64,000 bases of DNA. Origin: Burkholderiaceae bacterium. GTDB lineage: Bacteria > Pseudomonadota > Gammaproteobacteria > Burkholderiales > Burkholderiaceae_C. The notes below the pieces were generated by a model, which ran no database searches, was not told where the DNA came from, and worked only from the letters and a program-made list of their open reading frames with translations. The translations under genes and the position numbers were made by a program. The stretch covers positions 62,001 to 126,000 of the forward strand of contig CAJYPV010000020.1 in the NCBI GenBank assembly GCA_913776825.1, given 5' to 3'. Position 1 is the stretch's first letter; the number at the start of each line of letters is the position of its first letter. This document shows positions 1-7,695 of the stretch, piece after piece.

Positions 1-1266
1 GCCGAGTTCGTCGCCACCCAGCCGTTCGCGCAGGGCAGTCTGCTGGAGGTGCTGCTCAAGGCCGTGCGAGACCGGACGCAACTGGCGATTCAGCGCAACG
101 ACTTCAAGCTGGAGCAGGTGCCCGCGCATCTGTTCATGAATCTGCGCGTGGTCGACGAGCATGGCCGTCAGCTCGGCCAGGGGCGTCAGCTCGCCAGTCT
201 GAAGTCGGAGCTCGGCGGACAGGCGCGCTCGGCCTTCCAGGCGCTGGCCGCGCTCAAGCTGCAAGGCGGTGAGGCGAGCGCGTCGGGCGCCACGGCCCCG
301 GCGCCCGCGCCGGTGGCGGCGAATGCCGCGTCCCGCGCTGCCGCTGGCGACGATCGCGCCAGTGGGCCGCGCGTCGTCAAGGCGACGGTGGCTGCACCGC
401 CCGCCACCGATGCCGCCAGGACCTACACCGCCTGGACCTTCGGCGAATTGCCGGAGCTGATGGAAATCCGACGCGGTCCGCAGACGCTGATCGGCTTCCC
501 GGCGCTGATCGACAAGGTCTCGCATGTCGAGATCGAGGTTTTCGATGAACCCGATGTCGCCGCCGCCAAGCATCGCGCCGGCCTGCGTCGACTGGTCGCG
601 CTGCAGCTCAAGGAGCCGCTGAAGTATCTGGAGAAGAACATCCCCGATCTCACCCAGATGGCGGTCTATTACATGAGCCTGGGGACGGCGGAAGAGCTGC
701 GCGACCAGATCGTCGCGGTGGCGCTGGATCGGGCTTTCCTGGCCGATCCGCTGCCGGTGGACGAATTCAGCTTCAAGGCGAGGCTGGAAGAAGGCCGGGC
801 GCGGCTGAACCTGATCGCGCAGGAAGTCGCGCGGCTGGCGTTCAGCGTGCTGGTCGAATACCAGGGCGCGCTGCGCAAGCTCAAGGACACACGCTCCGCC
901 GCCAAGGAGGTGGTGGACGACATCCAGGCCCAGTTGCAGCGGCTGATGCCCAAGCGCTTCGTGTTGCAGACGCCCTGGGCGCAGCTGCAGCACTATCCGC
1001 GCTATCTGAAAGGCATCACCCTGCGGCTGGACAAGCTGCGCGCCGACGCGGCCCGCGATGCCAAGTTGCTCGCCGAGCTGCGGCCGCTGGAGCAGCGCTG
1101 GGTGCGCCGGGTCGCGGAGCGCAAGGGCACGGCGGATGCGCGGCTGGACGACTTCCGCTGGCAGCTGGAGGAGCTCCGAGTGAGCCTTTTCGCACAGGAG
1201 CTGCGCACTCCTCAGCCGGTGAGCGTGAAGCGACTGGACAAGGTCTGGGCACAGTTACAAAACTGA
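1..1266 (+). CDS. hrpA: ATP-dependent RNA helicase HrpA, C-terminal part (5' truncated by window edge)
   Basis: The frame is open from the first base, so the gene starts upstream of the window; 421 residues are visible. They match the C-terminal DUF3418 region of bacterial DEAH-box helicase HrpA: the opening EFVATQPFAQGSLLEVL, then HLFMNLRVVDEHGRQLGQGR, then a stretch with WTFGELPE and GFPALID. The helicase core (Walker A, DEAH) lies outside the window. An Ala/Pro-rich spacer at about visible residues 90-140 interrupts the conserved region. HrpA-family proteins unwind RNA and act in mRNA processing and rescue of stalled ribosomes. The next gene begins about 145 bases downstream on the same strand. 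Confidence 0.9.
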   Translation, partial: AEFVATQPFAQGSLLEVLLKAVRDRTQLAIQRNDFKLEQVPAHLFMNLRVVDEHGRQLGQGRQLASLKSELGGQARSAFQALAALKLQGGEASASGATAPAPAPVAANAASRAAAGDDRASGPRVVKATVAAPPATDAARTYTAWTFGELPELMEIRRGPQTLIGFPALIDKVSHVEIEVFDEPDVAAAKHRAGLRRLVALQLKEPLKYLEKNIPDLTQMAVYYMSLGTAEELRDQIVAVALDRAFLADPLPVDEFSFKARLEEGRARLNLIAQEVARLAFSVLVEYQGALRKLKDTRSAAKEVVDDIQAQLQRLMPKRFVLQTPWAQLQHYPRYLKGITLRLDKLRADAARDAKLLAELRPLEQRWVRRVAERKGTADARLDDFRWQLEELRVSLFAQELRTPQPVSVKRLDKVWAQLQN

Positions 1267-1411
1267 GGGGAGAATCCCCCGCAGTTTGACCGGCGAGGAC
1301 AGCGGGTTTTCGGTCCAATCGACAAGTCTGAAAAGGTCCGTCGCTCCGATCCAGGCGGGGCGTCATGCAACTCTCGTGTCTGAAACCAACTCCCATCCCC
1401 AGGCGTCGCCC

Positions 1412-3256
1412 ATGAAGCGGTTCGGTCGCTTCGAGCTGCGCGCGTTGCTGCACAAGAGTCAGCGCAGCATGCTGTGGCTGGTCTTCGACACGCACCATCG
1501 CCAGGAGATGCTGCTGATGATGCCGCGGGAAAAGCCCGTCGGCGAAGCGGCCATGCTGCACTGGCTGAAGACGATGGACACCGCCGCGCGCATCCATCAT
1601 CCCAACCTGGCGCATGTGGTGGAGACCGGCCGGGTCGATCCCTGGCCCTATGTCGCCTACGACCGCGCCCTGGGCGAAACCCTGGAAGAGCGGGTCAAGC
1701 GCACGGGCGACCCGCTGCCGCTGGATGCCGCCGGCTGGGCCGCGCAGGCGCTCGAAGGTCTGGCCTTCGCCCATGAAGCCGGTCACGCCCATCGGGATCT
1801 GCAACTGGCCCATCTGGTGATCGACGCCGGCCACCATGTGCGCATCCTGGGCCTGGAAGTCGCGCAGGACCAGCTGCCGCCGGATGCCGATTTCAATGCC
1901 AGCCGCCGCGCCGCGCGCGAGGCCGCCGAAGACGATGTGGCCAGCATCGGCCTGGTGCTGCATCGCCTGCTCACCGGTCAGCCGGTGCTGGATGAAACCG
2001 ATCTGCAGGTGGCCATGCGCCGCATGCAGCCGCAGGGCCAGGAGCTGGTGCGGCTGGGCTGGGAGACGCCGTATCCGATTCCCGATCCTTTGCGGGCGAT
2101 CGTCAACCGCGCCACCGATCGTCAGGCGCGCCAGCGCTATCACCTGGCGCGCAGCTTCTGGCGCGCGCTGGATGGCTGGCGGCTGTCCGCGGAACAGGAC
2201 GACGGCGGACCGATCGCGCTGCTCAAGGACAAGATGCAGCGCTTCGGCCATCTGCCGAGCACCACCACCCGGCTGCTGAGCACCGCGATGTCCAGCGCGA
2301 TGGCCTCGCAGCACGCCAGCGAGCTCGCCGCCCTGGCGCTCAAGGACATGGCGCTGACCCTGGAATTGCTGCGCCGCGTCAACAATGCGATGCGCCAGCA
2401 GGGCCACCCCAACAGCGGCGGCACGGTGCTCAACATGCAGCGGGCCATCGCCATGCTGGGCCTGAACGGGCTGGAAGACGCGGCCCGCGCGCTCAAGCCC
2501 TGGCCCGGTCCGATGAACGACGGCCAGGCCAACTTCATGCAGAGCCTGATGCGGCGGGTGCAGCGGGCCGGACTGGTCGCGCAGGCGCTGCGGCCGGCGG
2601 GCTATGACGCGGAAGTCGTCTATCTGATCAACCTGATGCAGAACCTCGGGCGGCTGCTGGTGCAGTACCACTTCCCGGACGATGCCCAGCAGATCCGCCA
2701 GCTGATGGTCGCGCCCGAGCCCACCGAGGACCAACCCAATCCCCGCGGCATGACCGAGCAATCGGCCGCCTATGCGGTGCTGGGCTGCGACCTGGAAAGC
2801 CTCGGCCTGGCCGTGGCGCGCTACTGGGGGCTGGGCGAAGAGCTGCAGCACATGATGCATCGCCCGCCGCAGGACGCGCCGGTGCGGCATGCAGACGGCG
2901 ATACCGAGATCCTGCGCCTGACCTGCGGCCTGGCCAATGAGCTGATCGAAGCCCTGAGCGCGCCCGAACGCAAGCGCCAGACCGCCATCGAGCTGGCCAC
3001 CCGGCGTTATGCCCGGGCGCTGAACCTGGGACTGCGCGAGGTGTATGACGCGCTCGGCACCTTGCAGTCGTCCGCCAACGGCGGACGCCGATCCGACAGC
3101 GAGGACGAGCCCGGCGTTTCCGATCCGCGCGTGGGCGCCGCGGCCACAGCCGCGCCGCGCTCGCGGCTGCGGGAGCGCGCGGAGCAACAGGGCGTCGCGC
3201 CGTCCGGGTCGTCTCGGCCCGGGCCGGGCGACGGGTCCGACAAGGCCTCGTCATGA
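1412..3256 (+). CDS. Pseudokinase-HDOD fusion protein
   Basis: 614 residues from ATG 1412, where the kinase fold begins (MKRFGRFELR). An in-frame start at 1286 would add 42 unstructured residues. Residues 1-260 have the layout of a Ser/Thr protein kinase, but the catalytic signature is broken. There is no glycine-rich loop (HKSQRSML), no VAIK-type lysine, HRDLxxxN has become HRDLQLAH (residues 127-134), and DFG has become LGL (146-148). The following ~220 residues resemble an HDOD domain, the HD-related output domain of signalling proteins that usually lacks metal ligands. No signal peptide or membrane segment is seen. The stop overlaps the start of the next kinase-HDOD gene (ATGA), so the two are probably co-translated. 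A role as allosteric partner or scaffold for the downstream kinase is inference. Confidence 0.8.
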   Translation: MKRFGRFELRALLHKSQRSMLWLVFDTHHRQEMLLMMPREKPVGEAAMLHWLKTMDTAARIHHPNLAHVVETGRVDPWPYVAYDRALGETLEERVKRTGDPLPLDAAGWAAQALEGLAFAHEAGHAHRDLQLAHLVIDAGHHVRILGLEVAQDQLPPDADFNASRRAAREAAEDDVASIGLVLHRLLTGQPVLDETDLQVAMRRMQPQGQELVRLGWETPYPIPDPLRAIVNRATDRQARQRYHLARSFWRALDGWRLSAEQDDGGPIALLKDKMQRFGHLPSTTTRLLSTAMSSAMASQHASELAALALKDMALTLELLRRVNNAMRQQGHPNSGGTVLNMQRAIAMLGLNGLEDAARALKPWPGPMNDGQANFMQSLMRRVQRAGLVAQALRPAGYDAEVVYLINLMQNLGRLLVQYHFPDDAQQIRQLMVAPEPTEDQPNPRGMTEQSAAYAVLGCDLESLGLAVARYWGLGEELQHMMHRPPQDAPVRHADGDTEILRLTCGLANELIEALSAPERKRQTAIELATRRYARALNLGLREVYDALGTLQSSANGGRRSDSEDEPGVSDPRVGAAATAAPRSRLRERAEQQGVAPSGSSRPGPGDGSDKASS

Positions 3257-5727
3257 GCGCCATGCCGCCCGCCATCGGTCGATTCCGGCCGTTGCGCAGT
3301 CTGGGGCAGGGCGCGCAGGCGCAGGTCTGGCTGGCCCACGATCCGCGACTGGATCGTGAGGTGGCGCTGAAGGTGCTGACCAAGGCGGCGGATCGCGCGA
3401 GCGTCGATGCCTGGCTGCATGAGGCCCGCGCGGTCAGTCGGCTGACCCATCCCAACATCGTGCCGGTCTTCGAAGCCGACATGGAGGGCGGTCAGGCCTA
3501 CATGGTCTTCGAATATGTGGCCGGCGGCACGCTGGCGGAGCGGATGCGTCAGCGCGGCCGTCTGCCGGCCCGCGAGGCGGTCGCGATGATGCTGGGCATC
3601 CTCGACGGACTGCATGCGGCGCATCAGGCGGGCGTGGTCCATCGCGATCTCAAGCCGACCAATGTGATGCTGGATGCGCAGGGCCGGCCACGGGTGATGG
3701 ACTTCGGCATCGCCGGCCGGCTCAGTCCGACGGCGCCGTCGGGCGGTGTCGGCGCGGGCGGCACGATCGGCGCAGGCGGCACCGTCGGCACTACCGAGGT
3801 CGGCGCCACCCGGCCGAACCGGATCGTCGGCACGCCGGGCTATATCTCGCCCGAAGCGGCGCGGGGAGAGCCCGCCTCGCCGGTGATGGATGTGTTCGCC
3901 GCGGCGATCATGCTGAGCGAAATGCTGTCCGGTCAGCGGATGAATTACGACCCCGATCCCTGGCGGGCGGTGCGTCGGGTGCTGCAGCAGAACCTCGATC
4001 CGCCGGCGGACCTGGGCGCGGACAGCGACGATGCGCTGCGCGCGGTGCTGCTGCGCGGGCTGTCACGGGATGCGGCGCATCGGTGGCCCGATGCCAAAGC
4101 CTTCCACGATGCGTTGGCCGCCTGGCTGCATCCTGCCGCGCAGGCGCCGGTGGCCAGCGACAGCGGCAATGCCACGCTGGAATTCCTGCTGCGGCGCATG
4201 CGCCATCGCACCGACTTCCCGGCCATGGCTGATTCGGTCACCCGCATCCAGCGCATGACCCAGTCGGAGAACGAGAGCCTGACCTCGCTCTCCAATGAAA
4301 TCCTCAAGGATGTGGCGCTGACCAACAAGCTGCTGCGGCTGGTCAACACCGTGCAGTTCAGCCATGCGGGGGGCGGCCACATCAGCACGGTGTCGCGCGC
4401 GGTGGCGCTGGTGGGCTTCGGCGGCATCCGCAATCTGGCGCTGTCGCTGGTGCTGCTGGAGCGGATGGAGAACAAGCAACATGCGCAGCGGCTCAAGGAA
4501 GAATTCCTGCGCGCGTTGATGGCGGGCTCCCTCGCCCGCGAGTTGTGCCTGGTGCCGCGCGAGAACGAAGAGTCCTTCCTCGCCACCATGTTCCAGGGCC
4601 TGGGTCGTCTGCTGTCGGAGTTCTATCTGCCGGAAGAGGCCCAGCAGGTGCGCCGCCTGGTGCGGCCGGAGCGCGGCATGGGCGAACAGGCGGCACCGCC
4701 GGTCAGCGAGGCGGCCGCCTCGGCGCAGGTGCTCGGCTTGAGCTATGAAGACCTGGCGCTGGGCGTGGCGCGGCAATGGGGCTTTCCGGAGAGTCTGCAG
4801 CGCAGCATGCGGCGTCCGGATGGCGATGCGCCGAATCGCCTCATCGACCATGCGACCGACCGGATGCGCTGGCTGGGTCGAGCCAGCAATGATGTGGCGG
4901 ATCTGATCCTGCACAGCGAGCCGTCGGAGGCGCATGCGAAGGTGCGCGCCATGGCGCAGCGTTATGCGCGGGCGTTGGGCGTGGAGGCCAAGGCGTTCGA
5001 GAACGCGGCCGATTCCGCGCGTCAGCGGCTGACCCAGCTGGCGCAGGCCATGGACATCCAACTGCCGAAGAACTCACCGGCGCAGCGCCTGCTGGCGCCA
5101 CTGGCGCCGTCTCTGGAGGACAGCCTGGCGCCGCACCAGTTGCAGGCCACGGTGGTGGTGCCGGATGAAACTCCGGCCGGTCTGCCGGCCAATGCGATTT
5201 CTCCGGAGCAGGCCGCCGCGACGCTGGCGGCCGGCATTCAGGACATCACCAATGCGATGGTCGAGAGCTTCAAGCTCAATGAGATCCTGCGGATGATCCT
5301 GGAGACGATGTATCGCGGTCTGGGCTTTCGTCGGGTGATCTTTTGTCTGCGGGATCCCAAGACGGAAACCTTGACCGGCCGTTTCGGCCTGGGTGACGGG
5401 GTGGAGAGCGTGGTGCCGCTGTTCAAGGTGCCGCTGCGGGTGATGCCGGGCGCGCAGGCCGATCTGTTCACGGCGGTCTGCACCAAGGGCGCGGACACGC
5501 TGATCGCCGACGCCTCGCAGCCGCGCATTGCCGAGCGCTTGCCGGCATGGTTCCTGAGCGGGGCGAAGGCCCACAGTTTCCTGGTGCTGCCGATGGCGCT
5601 GCGCGGCGCGCCGTTCGCCATGATCTACGCCGACAAGGCGGAGCCCGGCAGCGTGGTGCTGGACGAGAAGCAGCTGGCGCTGCTGCGCACCCTGCGAAAT
5701 CAGGCCGTCATGGCATTTAAGGTTTGA
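3253..5727 (+). CDS. Serine/threonine protein kinase with HDOD and GAF domains
   Basis: 824 residues. The kinase domain (about 8-290) is intact: glycine-rich loop LGQGAQAQV (17-25), ALK lysine at 40, HRDLKPTN with D132 and N137, DFG at 150-152, and GTPGYISPEA in the activation segment. A Gly/Thr-rich insert (GVGAGGTIGAGGTVG) sits between DFG and the activation loop and could hold autophosphorylation sites. An HDOD domain follows at about 305-530, then a linker, then a GAF-type sensor domain at about 655-824. The start overlaps the stop of the pseudokinase-HDOD gene by 4 bases. This predicts a cytosolic ligand-sensing kinase whose HDOD part recruits unknown partners. The substrate is unknown. 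Confidence 0.88.
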   Translation: MSAMPPAIGRFRPLRSLGQGAQAQVWLAHDPRLDREVALKVLTKAADRASVDAWLHEARAVSRLTHPNIVPVFEADMEGGQAYMVFEYVAGGTLAERMRQRGRLPAREAVAMMLGILDGLHAAHQAGVVHRDLKPTNVMLDAQGRPRVMDFGIAGRLSPTAPSGGVGAGGTIGAGGTVGTTEVGATRPNRIVGTPGYISPEAARGEPASPVMDVFAAAIMLSEMLSGQRMNYDPDPWRAVRRVLQQNLDPPADLGADSDDALRAVLLRGLSRDAAHRWPDAKAFHDALAAWLHPAAQAPVASDSGNATLEFLLRRMRHRTDFPAMADSVTRIQRMTQSENESLTSLSNEILKDVALTNKLLRLVNTVQFSHAGGGHISTVSRAVALVGFGGIRNLALSLVLLERMENKQHAQRLKEEFLRALMAGSLARELCLVPRENEESFLATMFQGLGRLLSEFYLPEEAQQVRRLVRPERGMGEQAAPPVSEAAASAQVLGLSYEDLALGVARQWGFPESLQRSMRRPDGDAPNRLIDHATDRMRWLGRASNDVADLILHSEPSEAHAKVRAMAQRYARALGVEAKAFENAADSARQRLTQLAQAMDIQLPKNSPAQRLLAPLAPSLEDSLAPHQLQATVVVPDETPAGLPANAISPEQAAATLAAGIQDITNAMVESFKLNEILRMILETMYRGLGFRRVIFCLRDPKTETLTGRFGLGDGVESVVPLFKVPLRVMPGAQADLFTAVCTKGADTLIADASQPRIAERLPAWFLSGAKAHSFLVLPMALRGAPFAMIYADKAEPGSVVLDEKQLALLRTLRNQAVMAFKV

Positions 5728-5775
5728 CCCCCCCCTACCGCCTGACGGCGGCCCCCCCAGGGGGGCGAGCACGAG

Positions 5776-5960
5776 CCCAGCAAAGCTGGATCTCGATGCT
5801 CCGCTGGACGGGGCGGGCCGGGTGGCCCTTCTCGAAGAACGCGTGTGACTGCCTGCGGTGGCTTTCGAGAGGGGGAGTGCGCGGACCCAGCAAAGCTGGA
5901 TCTCGATGCTCCGCTGGACGGGGCGGGCCGGAGGCCCTTCTCGAAGAACGCGTGTGACTG
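5776..5960. repeat. Two direct copies of a ~75-bp REP-like element
   Basis: Copies lie at 5776-5851 and 5886-5960, 110 bases apart. Both run from CCCAGCAAAGCTGGATC to CGAAGAACGCGTGTGACTG and differ only in a short stretch (GGTGGCCCTT against GAGGCCCTT). Each begins with the palindrome CCAGC-AAA-GCTGG. They fill the space between the kinase operon and a small lipoprotein gene. Just upstream, at 5737-5766, is a run of C and G tracts that can also fold. This is typical of an intergenic repeat family; no coding function is evident. Confidence 0.8.
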
Positions 5961-6010
5961 TTAGCGGTGGCGCCAACACCCATCCGCAGCGCCGCGGTCG
6001 TCCTTTCGGC

Positions 6011-6247
6011 TCAGCGGCGCGGACCCCAGTGGCCATCGACCCAGGCGCGGCGGCCGCCGCGGATTTCCCAGTAGCCGTCGATCCAGACATAGCCCGGCGA
6101 TGGGGGCGGGCCGTAGCCCTCACCGTAGCCGCGGCCATAGCCGCCGTCACCGTGGTAATGGCGCGGCGGCACCACGATGCAGCCACTGAGCGCGGACGCC
6201 AATACCGGCACCGCCAGAGCAAGAACCGCAATTCGAAATGCACGCAT
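6011..6247 (-). CDS. Small lipoprotein with a Tyr/Trp/Gly-rich repeat region
   Basis: 78 residues. The N-terminus is a lipoprotein signal with a hydrophobic stretch ending in the lipobox LSGC (Cys at about 23). The mature part is rich in Gly, Tyr and Trp, with PGYVWIDGYWEIRGGRRAWV and a second DGHWG. This is the pattern of the YxWxxGYW family of small envelope proteins common in Burkholderiales. An AGGAGT Shine-Dalgarno precedes the ATG. Function is unknown; an outer-membrane-anchored location is inferred from the lipobox. Confidence 0.8.
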   Translation of the reverse strand: MRAFRIAVLALAVPVLASALSGCIVVPPRHYHGDGGYGRGYGEGYGPPPSPGYVWIDGYWEIRGGRRAWVDGHWGPRR

Positions 6248-6427
6248 GGGGACTCCTGAGGTCTACCCCACGTCAACGCGCTTCACCACGACGCCGATGA
6301 CGCCGCGCCCACACCCTTACACAACCGAGACGAAGTAACAGGGCGTGTCGTCGCGGTGGAGTGGCAGCGCCCGACGCAGTCGCCGCCTCGGCAGCTGCCT
6401 GGCCCCATGCAGGGCGACCCGCGCCGC

Positions 6428-7030
6428 TCAGTACGGGCCGCTCTCCAGCCAGCGTTCCAGTTGCGGCAGGCGGTCGTTGCCCCAGAAGCGCTCGCCCTCG
6501 ACGATGAAGAACGGCGAGCCGAACACGCCGCGCGCTTCGGCCAGGTCGATCTCCGCCTTCAGACGCGCCCTCGCGGCGCTGTCGTTCACCAGGCCCTGCA
6601 ATTCGGCCGGGGTCATCTGGTGCGTCGAACACAGGTCCTGCAAGACCTCCAGCTGCGCAATGTTGCGGTCCTCGACGAAATACGCGCGGTAGACGCATTG
6701 CGCGAACGCGCGGCCCTGCGCCGGGTTGCGGTCATTGAACCAATGGAACAGCCGCGCCGCCATTTCCGTGTGCAAGCCCAGCGACGACGGCGTCTTGAAC
6801 GGCACGCCGACGAAGGTAGCCAGACGCTCCACATCGCGCCGGATGTAATCGCTGCGCATCACGCTGCTCGGAATGCGGATCCGCTCCAGCGACTGGAAAT
6901 TCGCATCCAGCACGATCGCATGCCAATTGACGCTGCGACCGTGGCGCTCAGCCAGCGCGTCAATCGTCTGCGCGGCAATGTAGCCATACGGCGAAGCGAA
7001 GTCGAAATAGAAATCGATGGGTGCCGGCAT
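6428..7030 (-). CDS. 2-hydroxychromene-2-carboxylate isomerase / DsbA-like oxidoreductase family protein
   Basis: 200 residues from ATG 7030, chosen because a GAGGAG Shine-Dalgarno precedes it and because the protein then opens with the family start IDFYFDFASPYGYIA. The fold is thioredoxin-like (GST kappa/DsbA family) with Ser in place of the CxxC first cysteine at FDFASPYG. The C-terminal signature RGVFGSPFFIVEGERFWGND is typical of the family. Characterised members isomerise 2-hydroxychromene-2-carboxylate in naphthalene breakdown using glutathione. No other aromatic-degradation gene is nearby, so the true substrate here may differ. Confidence 0.88.
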   Translation of the reverse strand: MPAPIDFYFDFASPYGYIAAQTIDALAERHGRSVNWHAIVLDANFQSLERIRIPSSVMRSDYIRRDVERLATFVGVPFKTPSSLGLHTEMAARLFHWFNDRNPAQGRAFAQCVYRAYFVEDRNIAQLEVLQDLCSTHQMTPAELQGLVNDSAARARLKAEIDLAEARGVFGSPFFIVEGERFWGNDRLPQLERWLESGPY

Positions 7031-7695
7031 GCAAAAACTCCTCGTTGCGGTACGCCTCTCCCAGCGACGCCAGGGGCGCCGCATTGTAGAAGCCGCGCCC
7101 GCACCAAGCGCCATCCGCCTCACGCAGATCCCCCATCGCGCCGCCATCTCCCCCTTCTGACTGTCACGCTGATCCATCTCCCGGGGGAGGGCGCCGTCAG
7201 CAGGCGCCGCCGATTCGTTACGACCGGTAGTCGAGACCGAGGCGGCGACCCGAATGTCCAGCGTTGTCATGCACTCGCTGGCTGGGGATGTGCGCGCGTG
7301 ACGTCGGGGTGTCGAACCCTCATCCGCCGTCGAGCGCGCTTACGGATGCTCACGATCCCGCTCCTGCGACGAAGGCCGGCGCGGCGAACATGCGCCCGGC
7401 GTCATGGCCACGCGCTCGCGAAGACCTCTGCATGGACTTCCGCGGGCGGTCGACGTCCCGACCCTCACACACACCATTTCTAGACCAGGCAAAGCGCGCT
7501 GGCACGACGACCCGGACGGCCTCTGCCACCGGGTTCGCGCACCGCGGCTTCAGCGCATGGCACGGGCGGTCGGGGCGAGATCGGGCGCGCCGTCGAAGGG
7601 ATTGCCGCTCCGTCACGGGACGAGGAGCGCGCCTCGATGAGCGATGCCGGCGTTCAGGCGATCGACGCGTTTGTGTTCAACAGCGGAGGTACAAC
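7031..7695. other. 665-bp intergenic region between divergent genes
   Basis: I find no convincing gene here. The frame of the downstream secreted protein stays open back to about 7264, but that extension is Arg-rich, has no family resemblance, and would bury a good signal peptide and ribosome site at 7680-7698. Short frames on both strands lack recognisable products. It presumably holds the promoters of the isomerase (minus) and of the carbohydrate-binding protein (plus), but no clear -35/-10 pair stands out. Confidence 0.5.

Noticed and set aside
1016..3187. Very long open frame on the minus strand opposite the pseudokinase-HDOD gene
   Set aside because: It is a shadow of the plus-strand gene caused by high GC at third codon positions. 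It is Arg/Gln/His-rich with no domain resemblance, and the plus strand has clear family motifs.
5724..5957. Short frames across the duplicated repeat region
   Set aside because: Their translations merely repeat with the DNA repeat, have no start signals, and are not conserved in style with neighbouring genes.
7264..7695. Upstream in-frame extension of the CBM2 protein (start at 7264)
   Set aside because: It would place ~144 Arg-rich residues before a canonical signal peptide that has its own GGAGG site at 7684-7690.
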